Part shown: piece by piece, positions 45,196 through 52,903 of the stretch
How positions within the stretch are numbered: position 1 is the stretch's first letter
How the letters are laid out: each line of letters starts with the position of its first letter
Assembly (NCBI GenBank): GCA_002363955.1
Contig: DEXE01000007.1
Span: 387,859 to 451,858 of the forward strand
Length of the DNA stretch: 64,000 nucleotides
Origin: Methylophaga sp. UBA3192
Lineage (GTDB): Bacteria; Pseudomonadota; Gammaproteobacteria; Nitrosococcales; Methylophagaceae
Direction: 5' to 3'
Notes under the pieces: model-generated
The model's database searches: none
Seen by the model: the letters and a program-made list of their open reading frames with translations, nothing else
Told to the model about the DNA's origin: nothing
Translations under genes and position numbers: made by a program

Positions 45196-46098
45196 TTAGA
45201 AATAACCTTCCTGTTTCTTTTTCTCCATCGAGCCAGCTTCATCGTGATCGATGGCACGCCCCTGACGTTCAGAAGTCGTTGTCAAAAGCATTTCCTGAAT
45301 GATTTCTGGCAAGGTATCGGCATCCGATTTCACCGCACCGGTCAGTGGATAACAGCCCAGGGTACGGAAACGGACTTTTTCCATACGGATTTTCTCACCT
45401 TCCGGGATACGCATACGGTCATCATCAACCATGATGGTCAGACCATTGTAGTTAACAACCGGACGCTCAGCGGCATAGTACAGCGGCACAATCGGGATTT
45501 GCTCCAGATAGATATATTGCCAGATATCCAATTCTGTCCAGTTCGATAGCGGGAAAACACGAATACTTTCACCCTTGTTCACTCTGCTGTTATAAATATT
45601 CCATAACTCAGGGCGCTGGGCCTTAGGATCCCAGCGATGATTTTTATCACGGAAGGAATACACCCGCTCCTTGGCACGGGACTTTTCTTCATCACGGCGG
45701 GCACCACCAAATGCCGCATCAAAGCCATGTTTACTCAGAGCCTGTTTCAACGCATCGGTTTTCATAATGTCGGTATAACGGGGATGGTCAAAAGGATTAA
45801 TGCCGGCTTCAACGCCTTCCTGATTGGTGTGAACAATGAGCTCCAGCCCCAAGTCTTTGGCGCGTTGGTCACGAAATCTGACCATCTCCTGAAATTTCCA
45901 GGTAGTATCGATATGCATTAATGGAAATGGTGGTTTGCCCGGGTAAAATGCTTTCATTGCCAGATGCAGCATGACAGCGGAATCCTTACCAATCGAATAC
46001 AGCATAACCGGATTTTCAAACTCAGCGGCCACTTCACGCATGATGTGAATACTTTCAGCTTCGAGTTGTTTTAAGTGCGTCAGTTGTTTTTCAGTCAT
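45196..46098 (-). CDS. cysD: Sulfate adenylyltransferase subunit 2
   Basis: ATP-PPase subunit that forms APS from ATP and sulfate. The 300-residue product has the PP-loop motif LYSIGKDSAVMLHLA, AFGGARRDEEKSRAKERVYS (core GGARRDEEKSRAKE), IRVFPLSNWTELDIW and the C-terminal EKKKQEGYF. The ribosome site AGAGAAA lies just outside the repeat element inserted between cysH and cysD. Confidence 0.97.
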   Translation of the reverse strand: MTEKQLTHLKQLEAESIHIMREVAAEFENPVMLYSIGKDSAVMLHLAMKAFYPGKPPFPLMHIDTTWKFQEMVRFRDQRAKDLGLELIVHTNQEGVEAGINPFDHPRYTDIMKTDALKQALSKHGFDAAFGGARRDEEKSRAKERVYSFRDKNHRWDPKAQRPELWNIYNSRVNKGESIRVFPLSNWTELDIWQYIYLEQIPIVPLYYAAERPVVNYNGLTIMVDDDRMRIPEGEKIRMEKVRFRTLGCYPLTGAVKSDADTLPEIIQEMLLTTTSERQGRAIDHDEAGSMEKKKQEGYF

Positions 46099-46116
46099 AA
46101 TTTTCTCTGTTACTTA

Positions 46117-46380
46117 GGTTCTGTTGCTCTTTCAGAGCCACCACTGCTGGAGGCTATTTTTTTGTCTCACAAGGCGGAAATGATGCGATGTAGTTGCTCT
46201 ACATAAGTCATTTCCAACGCCGTGAGGCGGAAAAATAGTCCCAGCCCTGCGGGTTGTGGCTGAAAATACACCACTCCGCGTTACTAGTCGTTTATTTAGA
46301 ATAACTAAACTGCTCTCCTCGCGCCTTGATTGGTGTATTTTCAGTCACAACAGAGGCGGCTATGAAAGAGCATCAGACCC
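46117..46380. mobile_element. 264-bp MITE-like element with TA target duplication
   Basis: Imperfect terminal inverted repeats of about 33 bp (27 of 33 identical; the right end read inward starts GGGTCTGATGCTCTTTCA) flanked by TA on both sides (46115-46116, 46381-46382), as expected for Tc1/mariner-IS630-type transposition. Inside are two long hairpins: 46154-46238 (CTATTTTT/AAAAATAG, GGAAATGA/TCATTTCC, ATGTAG/CTACAT) and 46253-46351 (21-base arms, 20 matching). No transposase. It supplies the last codon and stop of cysH. Confidence 0.8.
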
Positions 46381-47074
46381 TACCCTTTACGTGTAAGCCA
46401 CATTCTTTGGTTTCCGGGTTTTCCCACCACCAGCGGCCCGCCCGAATATCTTCACCCGGGGTAATCGCTCTGGTGCATGGCGCACAGCCAATACTGGCGT
46501 AGCCCTGGTTGTGCAGTTCATTAAAAGGAACATCAAAGGCGCGGATATATTTCCATACTTCGCCATTGGACCAGTCCGTCAGTGGACTGAATTTTTGCAA
46601 CTCATGATCAGCATCCCATTCAGATACCGGCAGTTCATTTCGCGTCACCGACTGTGATCGGCGCATGCCTGTCAGCCAGGCTTTTTTGCCGGTTAAAGCA
46701 CGGTTTAATGGTGCTACTTTCCGGATACCACAGCATTGTTTGCGTAAGTCAACACTGTCATAAAAGGCATTCGGGCCATTGTGTGTGACAAATTGTTGAA
46801 GGCTCAATGCATCCGGATAATAAACCTCAACCTCAAGCTGATAATGCTTTTTAGCCTGCTGCATTAAATCATAGGTTTCCTTGGGCAGTCGACCGGTATC
46901 TAGCGTAAAAATACCGATTTCTGGTGCGAATTTAGCAATCATATCCATCAGCACCATATCCTCGGCACCATAACTGGTCGCTAATACCGCAGGACTATAG
47001 TCCGTCACTATCTGCTCCAGCAGTTGTTTTGCTGTATCAATTTTCAGTTGAAGTTTTTCACTAATATCTGTCAT
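46373..47074 (-). CDS. cysH: Assimilatory APS reductase (CysH type)
   Basis: Reduces adenylyl sulfate to sulfite. The 233-residue product has the SYGAEDMVLMDM nucleotide-binding start, the CC pair (Cys114, Cys115 in RKQCCGIRKV) and CxxC (Cys197, Cys200 in IGCAPCTRA) that together bind a [4Fe-4S] cluster, and the catalytic Cys225 in KECGLH. The cluster cysteines mark the APS-specific form rather than the PAPS enzyme of E. coli. Its final codon and TGA stop come from the repeat element inserted at its 3' end. Confidence 0.95.
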   Translation of the reverse strand: MTDISEKLQLKIDTAKQLLEQIVTDYSPAVLATSYGAEDMVLMDMIAKFAPEIGIFTLDTGRLPKETYDLMQQAKKHYQLEVEVYYPDALSLQQFVTHNGPNAFYDSVDLRKQCCGIRKVAPLNRALTGKKAWLTGMRRSQSVTRNELPVSEWDADHELQKFSPLTDWSNGEVWKYIRAFDVPFNELHNQGYASIGCAPCTRAITPGEDIRAGRWWWENPETKECGLHVKGRV

Positions 47075-47107
47075 GTCGAATTACTTTTTTATTCATTTAT
47101 TTATGTT

Positions 47108-47908
47108 TTACAGTAAACATTTAATACCCACCATCAGTAAAATGACGGCGAGTAATGGCCGTAAAATCTTGTCTGAAATCCGTATCCCCAAGTGAGAACC
47201 AATATATATACCGGGCAATGATCCCATCAGCAAATAAGATAACAGTGACCAATCAACGGTACCCACTGCGGAGTGCCCCAGTCCGGCTACGGCTGTCAGT
47301 GGTACAGCATGAGCAATATCGGTTGCCACAATTTCCACACCACGCATTCGCGGATACAGAAACAATAAAACGACAGCTCCCAACGCTCCAGCTCCCACTG
47401 AAGAGAGTGTCACCATCACCCCCAATAAAGCCCCGACAATAACCGTAGCTGGCGCTTTTATGGTTTCATCCTGGCGTAACCGGTAAAGGTAATTTACAAA
47501 GGGGTGCCCTTTTCGCGCTTTCAGAATACCAGCCAGCCAGTCTTTCAAAAGCAGGGCACTGGAAGTCAAAATCAACGCCACCCCCAGTGCAATGGTAATT
47601 AGCTCATTATGCTTTCCTTCATGCACACCCGTTGCACTGAGAAACCATAACGTTAACAGTGTCGCCGGCAGACTGCCCGCTGCAAGACGCCAAACTACAC
47701 GCCAATGCACTACACCGTGTCGCCAGTACGCCCAGATCCCTCCCGCCTTGGTCACCGCGGCAAACAACAGATCCGTTCCTACTGCAACGGCAGGCTGAAT
47801 ACCAAAACCAAAAATCAGAATGGGTGTCATTAAAGACCCTCCACCGACTCCTGTCATACCGACCATAATACCTACACCGAGGCCTGCCAGTAGAAAACCC
47901 CATTCCAT
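47108..47908 (-). CDS. TSUP-family (TauE/SafE) permease
   Basis: 266-residue membrane protein with about eight hydrophobic segments and the two internal halves of the TSUP family (GVGGGSLMTPILIFGFGIQP near the N-terminus, SSVGAGALGAVVLLFLYPR in the second half; cores GGGSLMTPIL and GAGALGAVVL). TSUP proteins move organosulfur or sulfur oxyanions. Lying 33 bases upstream of cysH on the same strand, it is a candidate sulfate or sulfite transporter. Confidence 0.85.
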   Translation of the reverse strand: MEWGFLLAGLGVGIMVGMTGVGGGSLMTPILIFGFGIQPAVAVGTDLLFAAVTKAGGIWAYWRHGVVHWRVVWRLAAGSLPATLLTLWFLSATGVHEGKHNELITIALGVALILTSSALLLKDWLAGILKARKGHPFVNYLYRLRQDETIKAPATVIVGALLGVMVTLSSVGAGALGAVVLLFLYPRMRGVEIVATDIAHAVPLTAVAGLGHSAVGTVDWSLLSYLLMGSLPGIYIGSHLGIRISDKILRPLLAVILLMVGIKCLL

Positions 47909-48158
47909 CTATTAATTTAACCTTCTAACCTGCTTCATTGCGGCAAGTTTACCATCTGGCAATATTCAATCAATGAATATTATTTTTTATCTATATAAAA
48001 AATTAATATATAAAGACTTCTATGGCTAAAGGTTGAATTATCGCAGCGTTAACACAGCCTTAACCTCTTGCGATAGAGACTGTTTACTGTTCACATTTCT
48101 TTCACGGTATTTAACCGATGCTCTAACTCCAAATCCACTCTAGGATGAGAGGCTGAAA
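47909..48158. other. AT-rich divergent control region upstream of TSUP-cysHDN
   Basis: No gene. A very A/T-rich core (about 47975-48020) lies between the TSUP permease start and the small plus-strand gene. This is where a CysB-activated promoter for the sulfate genes would be expected, but CysB sites are too degenerate to call by eye. Confidence 0.4.
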
Positions 48159-48503
48159 ATGACAACTTATCGAATTTTGTTAGTTATAACAGCAGTATGT
48201 TCTGCGCTTATTACTGCAGTATTTATAAATCCGGTTAATTCCAGCGGTTCGCGCCAGCCGTTACAATTCGAGATCCCACATATTCCTTACACTCTCGACA
48301 ATGAGCGTAATCTGACGGCTGATCCATTAACTCTGGCGCTCAGAATGTGTACTGCAGATGGCTGTGAATATATCGCTTTGTCACCAGATGATTCACAACA
48401 TTTTTTAAGCACCGAAAACGAAGCTGAAACGCAAAACAGTGATTTCCAACGCACAGTCCCTTTGCACTTACCGCAACGGGGTGTGCCGATCATTGAAATG
48501 TGA
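48159..48503 (+). CDS. Small exported or membrane-anchored protein, unknown
   Basis: I do not recognise this gene. The 114-residue product has an N-terminal hydrophobic segment (about residues 5-23, ILLVITAVCSALITAVFI) and a polar remainder with two cysteines close together (RMCTADGCEYIAL). A GAGG-type ribosome site precedes the ATG. It lies between the divergent sulfate operon and cysB, so a link to sulfur metabolism is possible but only positional. Confidence 0.6.
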   Translation: MTTYRILLVITAVCSALITAVFINPVNSSGSRQPLQFEIPHIPYTLDNERNLTADPLTLALRMCTADGCEYIALSPDDSQHFLSTENEAETQNSDFQRTVPLHLPQRGVPIIEM

Positions 48504-48585
48504 CATTACCCAGAAATGTGTTGATTGATTTTTTATCTATTTTTTTTATATCTTTACCTTTTCTAATAACTAAATCGGATAAACC

Positions 48586-49506
48586 ATGAAGTTGCAGCAA
48601 CTCAAATATGTTCGCGAAGTCGCGCGCCGGGGCCTCAGCATATCCGCCGCAGCACAAGCGCTTCATGCTTCTCAGCCAGGTGTCAGTAATCAGATACAAT
48701 TGCTGGAAGATGAACTAGGTTTATTAATTTTCGAACGACATGGAAAACGCTTATCCGCCATTACCCCTCTGGGTGAATCCGTGATAGCCATGGCTGAGCG
48801 AGTATTACAGGAAGTCGACAATTTACGAGAACAAGCCGCAGACAGTCGTCATGAAAAAAAGGGCACACTTTCAATCGGCACCACGCATACTCAGGCACGC
48901 TATGCCCTGCCAAAAGCAATCAAAGCTTTTTCAGAACAATATCCAGATGTTCATTTGAATATGGTGCAAGGCACTCCTCCCGAAGTAGCAGAGATGGCAG
49001 CCACCGGAAAAGTTGATTTAGCGATCGCAACAGAAGGGTTGTCCAAATTTGATAATCTGGCAATTCTGCCATGCTATGAATGGAATCGAACCGTCATTAC
49101 ACCACCCGGTCATCCACTTTTAAAGGAAAAAAAACTAACGCTTGAAGCTATTTCGCAATATCCCATCCTGACTTATGTGATGGGGTTTACCGGACGTGCT
49201 CAGCAGGACCAATCTTTTATTGAACGCGGCCTAAAGCCCAATGTCGTCTTCACCGCAACTGATGCCGATGTTATCAAGACCTACGTGGAACTCGGTCTTG
49301 GCATAGGCATTATAGCCAGCATGGCATTTGATCCTGTAAAAGATGCGCCATTGCAGGCAATGGATGCCAGTGGTTTATTTAAACCAAGTACAACCCATAT
49401 GGGGATACGCAAAGGCAGCTACCTTCGTGGTTACAGCTATGCTTTTATTGAGTTTTTTGCCCCACATTTACAACGTGACACGATCCGGAACGCCATTGCA
49501 TTGTGA
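48586..49506 (+). CDS. cysB: CysB-type LysR regulator of sulfate assimilation
   Basis: 306-residue LysR-family activator. The N-terminal winged HTH reads LSISAAAQALHASQPGVSNQ, and the effector domain keeps the CysB-specific TTHTQARYALP sulfate-binding segment (about residues 100-110), YVMGFTGRAQQD and the GLGIGIIASMAF motif. CysB responds to N-acetylserine and sulfide or thiosulfate. It sits next to TSUP-cysHDN, which it probably activates. Cbl is a possible alternative, but as the only copy seen CysB is preferred. Confidence 0.92.
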   Translation: MKLQQLKYVREVARRGLSISAAAQALHASQPGVSNQIQLLEDELGLLIFERHGKRLSAITPLGESVIAMAERVLQEVDNLREQAADSRHEKKGTLSIGTTHTQARYALPKAIKAFSEQYPDVHLNMVQGTPPEVAEMAATGKVDLAIATEGLSKFDNLAILPCYEWNRTVITPPGHPLLKEKKLTLEAISQYPILTYVMGFTGRAQQDQSFIERGLKPNVVFTATDADVIKTYVELGLGIGIIASMAFDPVKDAPLQAMDASGLFKPSTTHMGIRKGSYLRGYSYAFIEFFAPHLQRDTIRNAIAL

Positions 49507-49593
49507 AATTTTCCCTTTGGCATTTTGGAATGTAATGGTAGTTTATTTGGGCTGATTTTTAGCATTTCAAATGAAATATAAGAAGGAAATATA

Positions 49594-50163
49594 ATGAAAG
49601 CTGTATTAAAAGGCCTTTTAACAGGCTTGTTCCTATTGCCAGCATTAGTATTTGCCCATGGTGCTTCACGTTTACAAGTTGAAGAAACAGTGCTGATTAA
49701 TGCTGATGCTGACATCGTCTGGGAAATGGTTAAAGATTTTGACAGTCTGCATAAATGGCACCCGGCCATTATTTCTACCGACGCGCAAGGTGGAAATGAA
49801 GTGGGTGCCACTCGCATTCTAACGTTGAAAAATGATTCCACCATCACTGAAACGTTGAAAAAGTTTGATGAAGAAACCAAGAGCTTTATGTATGAAATCA
49901 ATGAAATGAGCTCTGTGGGTCAAGTGGATATCGAAGGTGAAATGCATGATATCCCTGCGGTTCCGGTCAGCAAATACAAAGCCTGGGTGACGGTTGAAGC
50001 AGAAGGCGATCAAACCAAGGTCATCTGGTTAGCCAAATTTTTCCGTGGTTATACCGGCAATCATCATGAACCTAAAGAGCTGAATGACGAAACGGCAACC
50101 AATGCCATTCAGGGCATTTTCCGTTCAGGTCTGGATACTTTGAAAGCTAAAATCGAAAACTAA
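49594..50163 (+). CDS. Periplasmic MxaD-like SRPBCC protein
   Basis: 189-residue protein with a signal peptide (about residues 1-21, ending VFAHGA) and a START/SRPBCC fold: INADADIVWEMVKDFDSLHKWHPAI (core VWEMVKDFDSLHKWHP), GATRILTL, and a C-terminal helix (NAIQGIFRSGLDTLKAKI). It resembles MxaD of methylotrophs, a periplasmic protein that promotes electron transfer from methanol dehydrogenase to cytochrome cL. No other mxa gene is nearby, so the link to methanol oxidation is inferred. Confidence 0.7.
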   Translation: MKAVLKGLLTGLFLLPALVFAHGASRLQVEETVLINADADIVWEMVKDFDSLHKWHPAIISTDAQGGNEVGATRILTLKNDSTITETLKKFDEETKSFMYEINEMSSVGQVDIEGEMHDIPAVPVSKYKAWVTVEAEGDQTKVIWLAKFFRGYTGNHHEPKELNDETATNAIQGIFRSGLDTLKAKIEN

Positions 50164-50185
50164 GTTATTCATCACTTGAACATTT

Positions 50186-50209
50186 AAGGCATCTTCGGAT
50201 GCCTTTTTT
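50186..50209 (+). terminator. Intrinsic terminator after the MxaD-like gene
   Basis: AAGGCATC (50186-50193) and GATGCCTT (50198-50205) pair perfectly around a stable TTCG tetraloop, followed by a T run. It insulates the gene from the riboswitch leader 75 bases downstream. Confidence 0.93.
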
Positions 50210-50282
50210 GTATGTGATAGAAAATATTAATGATGGGAAAAAAGCATATTTTTCTGTATATTTACTCTACTTGCTAATACAA

Positions 50283-50370
50283 GCCTCGGGGTGGTCGCAA
50301 GGCCTGAGATTCACCAGTTTGGTGGAGACCCGATGAACCTGATCCAGGTAATACTGGCGTAGGGACAGGC
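50283..50370 (+). promoter_or_regulatory. TPP riboswitch aptamer (THI box)
   Basis: Contains the conserved THI-element blocks in order: CTCGGGGTGG, CTGAGA, ACCCGATGAACCTGATC, AGGTAATACTGGCGTAGGGA. P1 is GCCT (50283-50286) with AGGC (50367-50370). It lies 75 bases before the start of a TonB-dependent receptor, the typical place for control of thiamine uptake. Confidence 0.96.
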
Positions 50371-50439
50371 GGCAACACCTTCTTGCTAGATCAATGCAAA
50401 TGGCGTGATCCCCTGTCCTTTTTATGAAATTAAAAAGGA
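50363..50439 (+). promoter_or_regulatory. TPP riboswitch expression platform with RBS-sequestering hairpin
   Basis: Two alternative pairings share bases. GGACAGG (50363-50369), which overlaps P1, can pair with CCTGTCC (50412-50418). If P1 is formed, TCCTTTTT (50416-50423) is free to pair perfectly with AAAAAGGA (50432-50439), which contains the ribosome site of the receptor gene. The logic predicts translation off when TPP is bound. Confidence 0.65.
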
Positions 50440-50444
50440 TAGTC

Positions 50445-52601
50445 ATGAAACCCACCCTGCTTTCCATTGCAGTTACCAGCGCGCTTTTTTCACCATGCGC
50501 AGTTGCTCAGAACAACAGTACCGATCTACCCTCCATGCTAGTTAGCGCTGACTTTCGTCCGGCCGAAGCACAGGACATTCCCGTCAGTCTGACCACATTT
50601 GATGAAGATATTATTGAATCGCGTGGCGCTCAGCATATTGAAGATGTGTTGAATCTGGCACCTAATGTAAACCTTTCCAGCGGTGCGTCTCGTGGCCAGT
50701 TTTTTCAGATCCGCGGTATTGGTGAACGAAGTGAGTTTCTGGCGCCTCTTAATCCATCAGTCGGCCTATATATTGATGGTATAGATTTTAGCCGCAGTGG
50801 CGGCGCAGCTACTTTATTTGATATTGAGAAAGTAGAAGTATTACGCGGCCCACAGGGTACGTTGTATGGTGCCAATGCATTAGCTGGCGTTATTAATATG
50901 CAAAGCAAACAGGCGACCAATGATCTGGATATGAACTTTCAGTCCACTATTGGCAATTACAATACGCGCAGTGTTGGTGTTGCCGTTGGCGGCCCACTGA
51001 TTAAAGACACATTACTGGGACGGATAGCCGTACATACCCATCGTTCAGATGGTTATATGGATAACGATTTTCTGGGTCGGGATAATACGCAAAATCAGGA
51101 TGAACTGACTGCCCGCGGACATTTAAAATGGCTGGTCAGTAATGATCTGACCATTGATCTTAATTTACTACATTTGAATATTGACAATGGTTACGACGCT
51201 TTCACACTGGATAACAGTCGAAACAGCCTGTCAGATCAGCCTGGTAAAGACAAACAGCATACCAATGCGTTTGCATTGAATACTGACTGGCGTGCCAACA
51301 GTAAAGTGCAATTGCAATCAACCTTGACCTATTCCAAATCTGATTTGGAATATAGTTACGATGATGACTGGTCATTTAAAACACAATTTCCTGTTGATGC
51401 TACCTGTGTGGATGCCGATGAAGACAATGATGCATTTAACTGTCCTTATAGTGGTTTTGATCAATATAAGCGTGAACGGGAAAATTATTCATTTGAATTC
51501 AGGGCTCTATCAAATGAAGATGGTCGTATTTTTTCTGATACAACCGATTGGTCCGTTGGTATTTATCTCGCCGATCAACGTCAGGACTTAAAACGCACCT
51601 ATTTTGCGAATGCCATTGATAGTGATGCAGTTTTTCCGTTTGCTTTAGATAATACTTATAAAACGTTTAATAGCGCCATTTATGGCCAACTTGATACTGC
51701 CTTAACCGATAAGCTGACTTTAATAACCGGTTTACGCGTTGAACATTGGGACGCTGATTATGAGGATTCGCAAGGATTGGATCTCGATGACAACGATGTA
51801 TTATTCGGTGGCAAAGTCGGTCTGAATTATCAGTTCCGCCCACAACACCTTTTATACACATCATTATCCCGCGGCTACAAAGCTGGGGGGGTTAATACGG
51901 AAGCAGATCTGGCTTCCGGCTTACGCAAATTCAATAATGAATATTTATGGAATCTGGAAGCCGGCATGAAGTCATTGTGGCTGGATGGCAGTCTGGTGAC
52001 CGATATCACCGCATTTTATGGTTTACGAAAAGATGCCCAGGTAAAAACATCTGTCAGTGTTCCTCGTGATGGTGGCGGCACCCGTTTTATCGATTATCAG
52101 GATAATGCAGCCAAAGGTCGTAATATGGGCATTGAAGCAAGTGTTGACTGGTTGATCAATGAACGAATAAGAACCTTTGCAGCATTAGGTCTTTTACACG
52201 CGACATTTGACGAATACAACAACCCTGAACTGGATGAGGCTGGTTTAAATATTCAGGGCAGAAGGCAGGCTCATGCTCCAGCCTACACTTTCAGTGTTGG
52301 CAGTGAAGTCTATCTGACCCCGCAATGGACTCTTCGCGCCAATGTTGAGGGCAAGGATGAGTTCTATTACTCCAACAGCCATAATGCGAAATCCAGTTCT
52401 TACGCCATTACCAATGCCAGTTTGCAGTACCAGCAGCAAAACTGGACATTTACCTTATGGGGACGCAACCTGTTTGATAAAGATTATTACACTCGCGGCT
52501 TCTTCTTTGGTATCGATCCTTCCACGGAATATGAAGATCGGGTTTATACCCAGTATGCCGATCCTCGTACTTTTGGCATGACTGTTTCTTACGACTACTA
52601 A
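50445..52601 (+). CDS. TonB-dependent outer-membrane receptor, probably for thiamine
   Basis: TonB-gated transporter of 718 residues from ATG 50445; this start follows AAAAAGGA and gives a clean signal peptide (MKPTLLSIAVTSALFSPCAVAQ, core SIAVTSALFSPCAVA). The plug domain (about residues 30-150) contains VEVLRGPQGTLYGANALAGV (core LRGPQGTLYGANA), followed by a 22-stranded barrel ending in TVSYDY with a terminal aromatic. The riboswitch and the following genes indicate thiamine or a precursor as substrate. A start at 50424 would put the sequestering hairpin inside the gene and was rejected. Confidence 0.9.
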   Translation: MKPTLLSIAVTSALFSPCAVAQNNSTDLPSMLVSADFRPAEAQDIPVSLTTFDEDIIESRGAQHIEDVLNLAPNVNLSSGASRGQFFQIRGIGERSEFLAPLNPSVGLYIDGIDFSRSGGAATLFDIEKVEVLRGPQGTLYGANALAGVINMQSKQATNDLDMNFQSTIGNYNTRSVGVAVGGPLIKDTLLGRIAVHTHRSDGYMDNDFLGRDNTQNQDELTARGHLKWLVSNDLTIDLNLLHLNIDNGYDAFTLDNSRNSLSDQPGKDKQHTNAFALNTDWRANSKVQLQSTLTYSKSDLEYSYDDDWSFKTQFPVDATCVDADEDNDAFNCPYSGFDQYKRERENYSFEFRALSNEDGRIFSDTTDWSVGIYLADQRQDLKRTYFANAIDSDAVFPFALDNTYKTFNSAIYGQLDTALTDKLTLITGLRVEHWDADYEDSQGLDLDDNDVLFGGKVGLNYQFRPQHLLYTSLSRGYKAGGVNTEADLASGLRKFNNEYLWNLEAGMKSLWLDGSLVTDITAFYGLRKDAQVKTSVSVPRDGGGTRFIDYQDNAAKGRNMGIEASVDWLINERIRTFAALGLLHATFDEYNNPELDEAGLNIQGRRQAHAPAYTFSVGSEVYLTPQWTLRANVEGKDEFYYSNSHNAKSSSYAITNASLQYQQQNWTFTLWGRNLFDKDYYTRGFFFGIDPSTEYEDRVYTQYADPRTFGMTVSYDY

Positions 52602-52645
52602 TTTATACGGGGCACAGTAGTGCCCCACTTTTTCCGGAAATCATT

Positions 52646-52903
52646 ATGCGAATTTCAGTTGATATCAGCCTTTATCCGCTGACAGAACAATTTGTCGAAC
52701 CAATTCTGGCGTTTATTGCCAAGTTGGAAAACAATCCGAAACTGATTGTGCATCGTAATACTTTGAGCACCCAGATTTTTGGTGAATATCGTGATGTAAT
52801 GGATGCAATGGACAGCGAAATTGAAGCTGTATTTGCCCAACTGCCTCATAGTGTTTTTGTGTTGAAACTGATTGGTAACGATCGTCATCAAGTTAAAGAC
52901 TGA
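52646..52903 (+). CDS. Thiamine-binding-type small protein (YkoF/MTH1187-like)
   Basis: 85 residues with the ferredoxin-like fold of the thiamine-binding domain: start MRISVDISLYPLTEQFVEPI, then LIVHRNTLSTQIFGEYRDVM (core RNTLSTQIFGEY) and FVLKLIGNDRH. Relatives bind thiamine or hydroxymethylpyrimidine. No signal peptide, so cytoplasmic. It lies between the TonB receptor and pnuT and overlaps the pnuT start (TGATG), so it is part of the thiamine uptake operon. Confidence 0.75.
   Translation: MRISVDISLYPLTEQFVEPILAFIAKLENNPKLIVHRNTLSTQIFGEYRDVMDAMDSEIEAVFAQLPHSVFVLKLIGNDRHQVKD

Noticed and set aside
45063..45257. A 64-codon minus-strand frame between cysD and cysN
   Set aside because: It overlaps the 3' end of cysD in another frame, has no ribosome site, and reads into the cysN start; no family resemblance.
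46253..46351. The 21-base-arm hairpin as a transcription terminator after cysH
   Set aside because: No T run follows on either strand, and it belongs to the inner part of the inverted-repeat element.
50363..50423. Reading the GGACAGG/CCTGTCC pairing plus T5 as the riboswitch terminator
   Set aside because: It would form when TPP is absent because it competes with P1, giving the wrong direction, and the loop exceeds 40 bases; the RBS-sequestering model explains the same bases better.
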